Under the pieces are notes generated by a model. It was not told where the DNA came from. It made no database searches and was given only the letters and a program-made list of their open reading frames with translations. A DNA stretch of 64,000 bases from Archangiaceae bacterium. GTDB taxonomy: Bacteria; Myxococcota; Myxococcia; Myxococcales; Myxococcaceae. The stretch spans positions 1 through 64,000 of the forward strand of contig JADJNS010000008.1 of assembly GCA_016714225.1 (NCBI GenBank). The letters run 5' to 3'. Both the position numbers and the translations under genes were made by a program. Shown one piece after another: positions 34,097-41,968 of this stretch; position 1 is the stretch's first letter, and the number at the start of each line of letters is the position of its first letter.

Positions 34097-36619
34097 TCAG
34101 GACCTTGCGAACCGCCGGCGGGCCACCAGCAGCAGCAAGAGCGCCAGCGGGCCGGCGCCCGACGCGCCGCAGCCGCACTGGCTCCAGGGCGTGCCGAGCG
34201 AGCTGTCGGCCAGCTCGACCACGTACGGGTCCATCGGCAGCACGCCCGAGTCCATCTCCATCGTGCCGGCGTCGACCGGCGCCAGCATCGGGCCGCCGCA
34301 CACGCCGCTGTCGACGTCGCACGCGAACCGGGTGCCGATGGTGGTGCACGAGTCGACCATCTGCCCGTTGCGAACCACCACGGTGCAGTTGGGCAGGCAC
34401 ACCGGAGCACCGGTGTTCTGCGGCTGGCAGATGAGCCCGGTGCGGCCGCAGCCGTCGCCCGGGTTGGCGCACGTCTGCAGGCACAGGCTCTGGGGGAAGC
34501 GGCCGATGGTGGCGCACTTCGAGTCGGCCGGGCAGCTGCAGCTGTTGCTCGAGCTCGCGCCCGGCACGCAGGGAATGGTGCAGTACCCCGTGCTGCCCAT
34601 GTTGGTGAGCAGCGAGCGCGTGCCCGAGCAGAACGTGCCGTTGGGGCACTGCGAGTCGTTCACGCAGCCGCTGCCGACGTGCGCGGTGGGGCTCCCGGCG
34701 GGGATGCACTCTTGCACGCAGGCGCTGCACACCGTGCCGGGCGACGCGGTGCAGTCGGTGTCCATCAGGCAGCCGGGCACGCACACGCCGCCGGCGCCCG
34801 AGAAGATCGTCTCTGAGCTGCACACCGTGCCGGGGTTGCAGCCGCTCGGCGAGCTGGTGAGGCTGCACGCCGTCACGCAGCCCGACGGCCCGTCGGCGAG
34901 GGTGCGGCAGGTGGTGCCGCCGTCACAAGCGATGAAGGTGCACTGATCGAACGGCGCGCCCGCATCTTGCGGGTTGGGGAAGGTGCCTCCGTCGGGGCGC
35001 GAGGGACATGCCGGCAGGGCCGCGGCGATCGCCGCCACGTCGAGCGAGCCCCAGCCGGTGGCCATGTCGTAGCCCGGGCCCGCCGAGGGGCCGGTGACGC
35101 CGTTCGAGGTGAGGTTGCCGGTGGTGATGTCGTGGAAGACGGCGGTGCCGCCGTCGGTCTGGCGCGCGCCCAGCTCGTAGAGCGCCTGGTGCACGTCGCC
35201 CAGCCGGCAGCCCAGGCGGCTGGCGATCAGCGCGAAGAACCCGGCCGAAAGCGGCGACGCCACCGAGGTGCCCTGCACCGGAGTCAGCTGCCCCGGCACG
35301 GTGCTGTCGTTCGCCACCGCCGGCGGCCCCGACATGAGCGCGATGTCCGGCGACATGCGGAAGGTGCCGGGCAGCCCGAGGCCCAATTGGTAGCTCGGCC
35401 GCATGAACAGGCTCGAGAGGCCGCCGCCACCTGCGCCGCCGAACTGACCGTTGTTCCAGGTCGTCTCCTGCTGGTAGCTCAGCATCGCGCCGTTCGCGTT
35501 CCACTGCGGGGCCGCGATCATGCTGCCGCCCGTCGCGATCATCTCGGGAATCGTCGAGGGAAAGTCGGTGGCCGGGCCCGAGCGGTTGCGGCAGTCGTCG
35601 GCGCCGGTGTCTCCCGAGGCCGCCGACCAGGTCTGACCCTCCATGGTGCCCTGAATCACCACGTTGCGCATCGCGCCGATGCCGTCCATGCCGGTGATGC
35701 GATCGTTCTGCTGCTCGTTCGCTTCGCACAGCCCCAGCGAGATGCTCACCGAGGTCGCGTAGGGAATGTTGTTGGCGATGTCGGCCGCGCCCACCGCGAA
35801 CACCGCGCTCGCCGGCGCCACCTCGAGAATGATGCGCGAGCCGTTCACGTTGCCGACCGACTGCATCTGCACGTCGAGCTCGAACTCGGATGAGCCGCCT
35901 GCCTGGCGGTCGAAGTCTTGCTGCGGGTTCGAGAGCACGTTCTTCACGTACGGGGTGCGCACGTCCGACACGTTGCGGAGGAAGTACTCGATGTTCGCCG
36001 GGTCGACGTCGGAGGTCGGCGGCAGCGCGGTCGAGAGCACCACCGTGGTCTGGCCCTGGCCCACCCAGCCCTGATCGAGCAGCGGCTTGAGCCCGTACAC
36101 GCGGCGCAGATCTTGCGGGCCGAGGGTGATGGTGTTCGCCGACGTGCGCAGGTGGTGGCGGTAGCGCACCCGGGTGTCGAGCCCCGAGATGTGCAGCACC
36201 ACCCCCTGAAGCCACGTGGGCAGCTTCAACGGGCCCGACGGCACGTGCACCGCGGGGGCCTCACCTTCGACGGGCAGCAGCTGCAGACCCAGCAGGCGCT
36301 CGGTCTGCTCGGCCGTGCCGGTGGCGATGGCGAACGCGCGGCTGGGCATCGGGGTGACGGTGAAGCCCGCGCCTCTGAGCCACTCGGTGGCCTGGGCGTA
36401 GAACGCCGCGCTCTGGCCGAAGCGCTCGCCGAACTCGCGCGGGGTCAGCCAGCGGCGAAAGTCGGGTGAGCGCGGGTCGAGCTGCGCGCGCCGCAGCGCG
36501 TTCATCTCTTCGGCGTGGGTGAGCTTGAACGAGATGCCCAGCTGCACCGGAGTGTCTTGGGGAATCGAAGGGGCCGCAGGAGAAGCCGCGAAGACGACCA
36601 GCCAGAGGGGGGCGACCAT
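34097..36619 (-). CDS. sedolisin-type (S53) secreted serine-carboxyl protease with MYXO-CTERM-type anchor
   Basis: An 840-residue secreted protease with signal peptide (WLVVFAASPAAPS), a pro-kumamolysin activation region (about 22-155; LTPREFGERFG) and an S53 catalytic domain (160-530). The full tetrad is present with normal spacings: Glu245 and Asp249 in SEFELDVQ, Asp337 in SAASGDTGAD and Ser452 in GTSVASP. The calcium site follows (HDITTGN, GYDMATGWGSLD). Residues 540-790 are Cys-rich modules, repeated around CxxDxxCxxGTxC-type spacing (ECIPAGSP, CVNDSQCPNGTFC), and the C-terminus has a MYXO-CTERM-type anchor (CGCGASGAG, hydrophobic segment, ARRRFARS). The protease would be exported and fixed on the surface. 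I chose ATG 36619; a TTG 18 bases upstream is possible. Confidence 0.92.
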   Translation of the reverse strand: MVAPLWLVVFAASPAAPSIPQDTPVQLGISFKLTHAEEMNALRRAQLDPRSPDFRRWLTPREFGERFGQSAAFYAQATEWLRGAGFTVTPMPSRAFAIATGTAEQTERLLGLQLLPVEGEAPAVHVPSGPLKLPTWLQGVVLHISGLDTRVRYRHHLRTSANTITLGPQDLRRVYGLKPLLDQGWVGQGQTTVVLSTALPPTSDVDPANIEYFLRNVSDVRTPYVKNVLSNPQQDFDRQAGGSSEFELDVQMQSVGNVNGSRIILEVAPASAVFAVGAADIANNIPYATSVSISLGLCEANEQQNDRITGMDGIGAMRNVVIQGTMEGQTWSAASGDTGADDCRNRSGPATDFPSTIPEMIATGGSMIAAPQWNANGAMLSYQQETTWNNGQFGGAGGGGLSSLFMRPSYQLGLGLPGTFRMSPDIALMSGPPAVANDSTVPGQLTPVQGTSVASPLSAGFFALIASRLGCRLGDVHQALYELGARQTDGGTAVFHDITTGNLTSNGVTGPSAGPGYDMATGWGSLDVAAIAAALPACPSRPDGGTFPNPQDAGAPFDQCTFIACDGGTTCRTLADGPSGCVTACSLTSSPSGCNPGTVCSSETIFSGAGGVCVPGCLMDTDCTASPGTVCSACVQECIPAGSPTAHVGSGCVNDSQCPNGTFCSGTRSLLTNMGSTGYCTIPCVPGASSSNSCSCPADSKCATIGRFPQSLCLQTCANPGDGCGRTGLICQPQNTGAPVCLPNCTVVVRNGQMVDSCTTIGTRFACDVDSGVCGGPMLAPVDAGTMEMDSGVLPMDPYVVELADSSLGTPWSQCGCGASGAGPLALLLLLVARRRFARS

Positions 36620-36681
36620 GAGCTCGCGCGAATACAAGATCGTGTGGCCGCCGTCGAGCCGCGCACCGATACTCCCGCGCC

Positions 36682-37389
36682 ATGATTCTCTTGATGCTGT
36701 TGCTCGCCGCTTCGCCGCGCGAGCTCAACGACGCGGGCATGAAGTCGTACCGCGCCAGGGACTACGCCAAGGCCGTCGAGCACTTTCAGAAGGCGCTCGA
36801 GCTCGACCCCGAAGACAAAGAGGCCGGGCCGTCGGTGAAAGAGCAGGTCGAGCGCGCGAGGCTGCGCGCGCTGATTCACCACAACCTCGCGTGCGTGCAG
36901 TCGCTGATGCGCGCCAAGGGTGAAGTGTGCAGCACCGACAACTACCGCAGCGCCATCGTCGAGCACCTGCGCCAGTCGGTGCGCTTCGACCCGTCGCGGC
37001 TCGATCGCGCGGTGAATGACCCCGATCTCGCCGCGGTCCGCGACACCCTCGGCTTTCAGAGCCTCAAGGGCCTTTCGATCTCGCGCGACGCCGACCTGGC
37101 CGCGCTGCTGCCGCGCGTGCACTGGTGGAGCCCCGGAGTCGGCGTCTACGGCTCGACCAACGAGCTCACCTTCAAGGCCGACGGCACGGTCGAGTCGAAG
37201 ACCAAGGTGGTGAGCGAAGAGGGCAAGCTGCTGGCCCCGAAGGTGGTGACCGGCCGGTGGAAGCTCGACGGCCGCAAGCTGTCGATCGACTGGAGAGACG
37301 GCAAGAAGGCCGGCGGCGCCATCAACGACAGAGGCTTCGACCTCGACGGAACCGCGTACAGCGATTCGCCGTCTGAGTGTGATGCGTGA
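36682..37389 (+). CDS. exported TPR protein
   Basis: A 235-residue protein with a short hydrophobic start (ILLMLLLAASP) and TPR units (AGMKSYRARDYAKAVEHFQ, KALELDP, then RLRALIHHNLACVQSLM). The C-terminal half is beta-rich (VYGSTNELTFKADGTVES, TGRWKLDGRKLSIDWRDG) and may be a second domain. Its stop overlaps the following start by four bases (GTGA), so it is translationally coupled to the ChaN-like gene. It is divergent from the protease gene, 62 bases away. Role unknown. Confidence 0.8.
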   Translation: MILLMLLLAASPRELNDAGMKSYRARDYAKAVEHFQKALELDPEDKEAGPSVKEQVERARLRALIHHNLACVQSLMRAKGEVCSTDNYRSAIVEHLRQSVRFDPSRLDRAVNDPDLAAVRDTLGFQSLKGLSISRDADLAALLPRVHWWSPGVGVYGSTNELTFKADGTVESKTKVVSEEGKLLAPKVVTGRWKLDGRKLSIDWRDGKKAGGAINDRGFDLDGTAYSDSPSECDA

Positions 37390-38189
37390 CCTCGCTGCTG
37401 CTGTGCGTGCTCGCCGCCGCTGACGGCGGCCTCGAGACCTTCCCCGACGCGAAGGCCGCGTTCACGCGTGTGCTCGAGCGCAAGCCGGCGATTCTGGCGG
37501 TGGGCGAGTACCACGAGATCGAAGGGCAGGGCGCCAAGGTGAAGAGCGCGGTCAAGCGCTTCACCACCGACCTGCTGCCGCAGCTCAAGGGCCGCGCCGG
37601 AGCCCTGGTGCTCGAGACGTGGATGACGAACGGCCGCTGCGGAGAGGTCGAGAAGCAGGCCACCGCTGCCGTCGCCAAGACCACCCAGCGGCCGGCCAGC
37701 ACCGAAGACGAGCTCACCACGCTGCTCGACCGCTCGTACAAGCTGGGGCTGGCGAACCACATCTTGGTGCTGAGCTGCGACGAGTACCGCTCGATGCTCG
37801 GCGACGACGGCGAGCTCGACGGCGAGAAGAGCCTCACCCTGGTCCGCCGGAAGATCGAAGAGAAGGCCCTCGAGGTGAGAGAGAAGGGCGAGGCCGGCAC
37901 GCCGCAGCGCCCCCTGCTGCTCTACGGCGGAGCGCTGCACAACGATCTGCAGCCCGCCGACGGCTTCGAGGGCGTCACCTTCGGCCCGTCACTGCAGTCG
38001 GCCACCGACGGTGGCTACCTCGAGCTCGATCTGCTGGTTCCCGAGTACGTGGAGAAAGACGAAGAGCTCAAAGCGCAGCCCTGGTTCAAAGAGGCGATGA
38101 AGCTCTCGGCGGCGGGCAAGACGGTGCTGGTGACCGCCGGGCCCGGCTCGTGGGCGCTCGTCTTCCCGCGCACCCGCGCCCGGCGTTGA
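37386..38189 (+). CDS. ChaN/TIKI-like exported protein
   Basis: A 267-residue protein starting with GTG, coupled to the TPR gene upstream. After a short leader (LLLCVLAAADGG) comes a domain with a GExH motif near the N-terminus (LAVGEYHEIEG), an ALVLETW strand and a late LLYGGALHND strand, the pattern of the ChaN/EreA/TIKI fold of heme-uptake and erythromycin-esterase-like proteins. The histidine and glutamates probably form a metal or heme site; the reaction cannot be told. No transporter is nearby. Confidence 0.7.
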   Translation: MTSLLLCVLAAADGGLETFPDAKAAFTRVLERKPAILAVGEYHEIEGQGAKVKSAVKRFTTDLLPQLKGRAGALVLETWMTNGRCGEVEKQATAAVAKTTQRPASTEDELTTLLDRSYKLGLANHILVLSCDEYRSMLGDDGELDGEKSLTLVRRKIEEKALEVREKGEAGTPQRPLLLYGGALHNDLQPADGFEGVTFGPSLQSATDGGYLELDLLVPEYVEKDEELKAQPWFKEAMKLSAAGKTVLVTAGPGSWALVFPRTRARR

Positions 38190-38476
38190 GGCGCCGTTTC
38201 GCCCCGTGCGCCCAGCATGAGCGGCGGGCCCCCTCATCAGTCTCGCAGGGTTGAGGTCTCGCCTGGGCCTTTCACTGCGCCCGATCATGACCGCGACCAC
38301 GCTCAACTCCGGCAGGCCGCCCGCGCCGCTCGGGCCGCAGTGGGGCGTCGCTGCGGTGGTGCCGGTCGGAGCGATGTTCGCGTGGCTCTGGCTGTCGGGC
38401 ACGCTCGAGCGCGGGGTCTGCGCCGTCTGCGGCGGCCTCTTCGGCCTGCTCGGCTTCGGCGGGTGAGACGAAAAAG
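38190..38476. other. short gap with doubtful small reading frame
   Basis: The 286-base gap before tRNA-Gly contains a possible 59-residue membrane protein (see the entry at 38287) and nothing else that I can support. Confidence 0.4.
38287..38466 (+). CDS. possible small membrane protein
   Basis: A 59-residue frame (ATG at 38287) with one hydrophobic helix (WGVAAVVPVGAMFAWLWLSG) and a short Cys-containing end (GVCAVCGGLFGLLGFGG) that may be a second helix. No homology recognised and weak ribosome-binding site, so it is uncertain. Confidence 0.35.
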   Translation: MTATTLNSGRPPAPLGPQWGVAAVVPVGAMFAWLWLSGTLERGVCAVCGGLFGLLGFGG

Positions 38477-38549
38477 AGCGGCGGATGGGATTCGAACCCA
38501 CGACCCCGAGCTTGGGAAGCTCGTGCTCTACCAACTGAGCTACCACCGC
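38477..38549 (-). tRNA. tRNA-Gly (anticodon CCC)
   Basis: A full 73-base cloverleaf can be folded on the minus strand: acceptor GCGGTGG/CCGCCGC with one G-U pair, D stem GCTC/GAGC, anticodon stem CGAGC/GCTCG around loop TTCCCAA (anticodon CCC, reading GGG), and T arm GTGGG TTCGAAT CCCAT. The discriminator base is T; CCA is not encoded. A run of five T follows it on the minus strand and may end the transcript. Confidence 0.95.
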
Positions 38550-38625
38550 AGACGACGCCCCTGTTCTCCCTCGCAACGTCGCGCGCCGTCAAGAAGTCCT
38601 GACGGCGCGCGGCGTGGGTGTCGCC

Positions 38626-39057
38626 TCAGAACCCGTAAGGCCCGATGCCCGGGCCCTGCCGGTTCAGCGTCTCGAACATCACCGCGAACGTGCCCCAGCT
38701 GTCGGCCGTCTGCTGGCGAATCAGCTCGATGTTCACCGCGATCGCCTTTTCCGACCTCAGCAGGCTGACCAGCATCGCCACGCCGTTCCCCGTGAAGACC
38801 AACGTCTTCCCCCGCTTCTTTCGGTCCTCAGAGCCCCGACGACCGACCCGCAGGGCGAGCTCCAGCTCCTGCGGCTCGGGGGCAAAGGCGAAGTCGTCGG
38901 GGAACCGTCGAGGGTTCTCTTCGACCGCCGCCAGCACCGCCCGCCGCGACACGCCGAGCAGCACCGCAAGCCCCTCGGCCAGCATCACGTCGTACCCGCG
39001 AACCACCAGCGGCCCCGTCTCGATCGCTTCGAAGACCTTCTTGTGAAAACGGCTCAT
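38626..39057 (-). CDS. ORF6N-domain DNA-binding protein
   Basis: A 143-residue protein matching the ORF6N (KilA-N-like) pattern: VVRGYDVMLAEGLAVLLGV, then VEENPRRFPDDFAFAPEP, then TGNGVAMLVSLLRSEKAIAV with NIELIR. ORF6N domains are typical of phage anti-repressors and toxin-antitoxin-type or mobile loci and bind DNA. Its ATG overlaps the stop of the upstream transglutaminase-elicitor-like gene by four bases, so it is read from the same message. It lies 77 bases from tRNA-Gly. No integrase, phage structural gene or attachment repeats are seen here. The C-terminus is short and ends without another domain. Confidence 0.85.
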   Translation of the reverse strand: MSRFHKKVFEAIETGPLVVRGYDVMLAEGLAVLLGVSRRAVLAAVEENPRRFPDDFAFAPEPQELELALRVGRRGSEDRKKRGKTLVFTGNGVAMLVSLLRSEKAIAVNIELIRQQTADSWGTFAVMFETLNRQGPGIGPYGF

Positions 39058-40768
39058 GGCGCCTCCTCGGTCGCAGTGAGGGTGAACGCCGACTGTTGCC
39101 CGACTCCGAGATCGCCCGCGCGTCGTACACCGCCGCGGTCGGAGCCGCGCTCGCCCTCACGTAAAGGTCCACATCTCCGGCAGCGGCCGTTCGCACCGTC
39201 AGGGCGCGCCCCGCGGTGACGGTCATCGAGAACACCTTCATCTCGCCCACGGCCACGCTCCCGCTCGCCGACAGCTTCGGCACCCCCGCCGCGGCGGTGA
39301 ACCGCGTGCGCACCGTCACGTTCGACGCCCGGTCGGCGTGCACCGCCACGTACACCGGCCCCGGCCCTTTGAGCGTGCAGCTCTCGTTGCTGCTCGACAG
39401 CCACGGCCGGCAGTCGAACAGCGCCGTCGACGCCTGGCCGCCCACCCGCACGAACAGGTCCGCGTCGCCGGTGCCGGTCATCTCCACGCGAATCTCACCC
39501 GCGCCGGTCGAGTACGGCCCCACCAGCCTCCACGCGCCCGCCGGCAGCACCAGCGACTCGACCTGCACCGTGCCCACGCCGCTCGACACCGGCGCCGCCG
39601 ACGCCGACTCCAGCACCAGCTGCTTCACCGTCTCGTACTTGATCGCTCCACCCGCCGCCGAGTCTGCCGCCGGCCCGAGCGGCAGCCACACGAAGTCGGG
39701 GTGGCTCTTCTGGCTCGACTGCCCCCACTCACCGCCGATGATCTTCCCGTTGCGATCGAGCTCGAGCACGTAGTCGTACCGGTCGCTGCGCGTGTACGGG
39801 TCGACGCCTGAGCCCACGTACCCCACCGACGGCTCGCTCTCTGACACGTACTTCACCTCGGTGCTCACCGCGACCAGCCGCGCTGCGCCCGGGTTGAACG
39901 ACCACACCGAGCCGCCCGCGCCCACCAGCCGGTTCGCCTCGGCCGCGCCCACCTCGCGCTTCGACAGCACCCGGTACGATCTCAGCGGCTGGTTCCACAC
40001 CTCGTCGTCGATGGTGCGATCTTCCGCGAAGGGCTGCCGCATGCGCCCCAGCCAGTTCGCCAGCAGCACGTGGTACGTGCCGGCGTTGGTGTCGCGGCAC
40101 GACGCGTCGGTCGGCCGCCCGTAGTGGTCGAACGCGAACGACCCCAGCTGCGTCCCGCACCGCAGCGACGCAAACTTCGTCTTGGTCCGGTCGTGCACCA
40201 GCGACGCGAGCGCCTTCAGGTCCTGCGGCTCGAACGTCACGCCGTTGCGCACCACCGCGCGGCGCGGCTCGGGCCACAGCATCGCCGCCGGAGTCCACGC
40301 ATGACAGATGCCCCACCACCCGGGAATGCAGCGCCCGCTGCTCTTCCCCCGCCGCAGCGCGCACGACTCGCCGCGCTGCGCGTCGCAGTCGCCGTCGCGC
40401 ACGCACGCGCGCTGACCCGTCGCACCCTCGATGCCGTGCGCGCGCGACACCGCGTCTTCTACGCCGCTACCCCCGAACGCCCGCTCGTACTTCTTCGCCG
40501 CCGAGTCTCCACTGCCCCAGCGAAGGTTGATCGAGTCGCCGCTCACCGGCCAGTAGCTCCCCGGCCAGGGCACGTGCGCCGCTTCTCCCGCCAGCGGCAG
40601 CGCGTCGAGCCGCGTCTCCAGGTCCGCCGAGAAGAGATACGGCGAGTCTGCCGCCGACCACGCCTCTTTCTGCTGCGCCTCTTCGTTCATCTCGTCGAGC
40701 TGCACCGCCTCGAGCTCGGCCACGCCGCACCCGCACAGCACCAGCAACGACCAACCGGACCACCCCAT
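39054..40768 (-). CDS. transglutaminase-elicitor-like lipoprotein with PPC domains, one-base frameshift near 39105
   Basis: Restoring one base gives about 571 residues. A lipoprotein start (SLLVLCGCGVAE; AAGGAG upstream of ATG 40768) leads to a domain like the TGase elicitor family: GWWGICHAWTPAAML with likely nucleophile Cys155, GTYHVLLANWLG with His233, and YDYVLELDRNGKIIGG. Two pre-peptidase C-terminal (PPC) domains follow (about 405-490 and 500-571; GDADLFVRVGG, GDVDLYVRASA). The last PPC shifts frame at AACAGTCGGCG: the frame as written runs on into the ORF6N gene, while the intended SAFTLTATEEAP ends at the TGA that overlaps the ORF6N start. Probably an exported cross-linking or deamidating enzyme. 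Confidence 0.78.
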
Positions 40769-40868
40769 CGTCATCGCTCCTTGGAAATTGAGAGCCTGCA
40801 TTGGCGCTCGAGCTCCGCCGATGCGCGGCGGTTGCCTTCGCAAGCCCCTTGAGCGACACGACCCGCCC

Positions 40869-41909
40869 ATGCGCGCCGTCTCGATCGCCGGACTGCTGCT
40901 CGCGCTCGTCGCCTGCAAGCGCGACGCGCCCGCGAAGCCGCTCACCAAAGTCGACGTGCATACCCACCTGAGCCCCGGCTCGCTCGGGCACGTGCTGCCG
41001 ATGCTGCAGCAGCAGGGCATCGACATCGTGGTGAACCTCTCGGGCGGCAGAGAAGGGCAGGGCCTCGAGCCCCAGCTCGCCGCGGCGAAGCAGCACCCCG
41101 GCCACGTCATCGTCTTCTGCACCCCCGACCTGCTCTCGCCGCAGGCTCCGCAAGAGCTCGAGCGCCTTCACGCGCTCGGCTGCCGCGGCGTGAAGATCTT
41201 CAAGGCGCTCGGCCTGCAGCTCAGGTGGCCCGACGGCAGCCTCGCCGCGGTCGACGACCCCCGCCTCGACGCCCTCTTCGAGAAGGCCGGCGAGTTGAAG
41301 ATGCCCGTCGCGATTCACACCGGTGACCCGCGCGCGTTCTGGTTGCCCGTTACTCCCCAGAACGAGCGCTTCGACGAGCTCAGCGTTCACCCCGGTTGGG
41401 CGCTCGCCGGCAAGCCCGTGCCGACCTGGGAGCAGCTGCTCGAGCAGCTCGAGCGCCGCGTCGCCCGCCACCCGCGCACGACGTTCATCGGGCTGCACTT
41501 CGGCAATGCCGCCGAAGAGCCGAAGCGCGTCGACGCGATGCTCGAGCGAAACGCGAACCTGCTGGTCGAGACCTCGGCCCGCATTCCCGAGCTCGGCCGC
41601 ACCGATGCCGCGGCGCTGCGCGACCTCTTCATCAGGCGCCAAGATCGCATCATGTTCGGCACCGATCTCGCCGCCGGAGATCGCCCCGGTGAGCTGGTGC
41701 TCGGCTCACCCGGCGCTTCGCTGCCTTCGCCCGCCGACGTGACGCGATTTTATGCCTCGACCTGGCGCTTCTTCGAGACGCGCGATCGCGGGTTTGAGCA
41801 CCCCACTGCGATTCAAGGCCGGTGGACCATCGACGGCATCGGCCTGCCTCGCGAGGTGCTCGAGAAGGTCTATCGCTCGAATGCGGCGCGGCTGCTGGGC
41901 GCACCTTAG
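40869..41909 (+). CDS. amidohydrolase (TIM-barrel) lipoprotein
   Basis: A 346-residue lipoprotein (ALVACK lipobox, Cys16) with an amidohydrolase-2-type barrel. The metal ligands are visible: His31 and His33 in VDVHTHLSP, a His in PVAIHTGDPRAFW, a His in IGLHFGNAAEEP and the Asp in MFGTDLAAGD. The substrate is unknown; the family covers decarboxylases and hydrolases of cyclic or aromatic acids. I chose ATG 40869 because it starts the signal peptide; a longer frame upstream has no signal. The upstream gene is divergent (100 bases), and a palindromic terminator separates it from the convergent next gene. Confidence 0.86.
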   Translation: MRAVSIAGLLLALVACKRDAPAKPLTKVDVHTHLSPGSLGHVLPMLQQQGIDIVVNLSGGREGQGLEPQLAAAKQHPGHVIVFCTPDLLSPQAPQELERLHALGCRGVKIFKALGLQLRWPDGSLAAVDDPRLDALFEKAGELKMPVAIHTGDPRAFWLPVTPQNERFDELSVHPGWALAGKPVPTWEQLLEQLERRVARHPRTTFIGLHFGNAAEEPKRVDAMLERNANLLVETSARIPELGRTDAAALRDLFIRRQDRIMFGTDLAAGDRPGELVLGSPGASLPSPADVTRFYASTWRFFETRDRGFEHPTAIQGRWTIDGIGLPREVLEKVYRSNAARLLGAP

Positions 41910-41935
41910 GAGCTTCGTTCGCCCCCTCACCCCGT

Positions 41936-41958
41936 CCCTCTCCCGCGAGGGGAGAGGG
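41936..41958. terminator. bidirectional hairpin, possibly a REP-like palindrome
   Basis: A perfect 9-base inverted repeat (CCCTCTCCC and GGGAGAGGG, loop GCGAG) lies in the 59-base gap between two convergent genes. It is preceded by CCCCCTCACCCCGT, and the whole resembles a recurrent GC-rich palindrome seen between genes in many GC-rich genomes. A weak T content after it makes an intrinsic terminator or a REP element equally likely. Confidence 0.55.
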
Positions 41959-41968
41959 TGCTCTTGGG

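Noticed and set aside
38477..41909. A genomic island or prophage inserted at tRNA-Gly
   Set aside because: Only one phage-type domain (ORF6N) is found; no integrase, no direct repeats of the tRNA end and no change in composition are visible.
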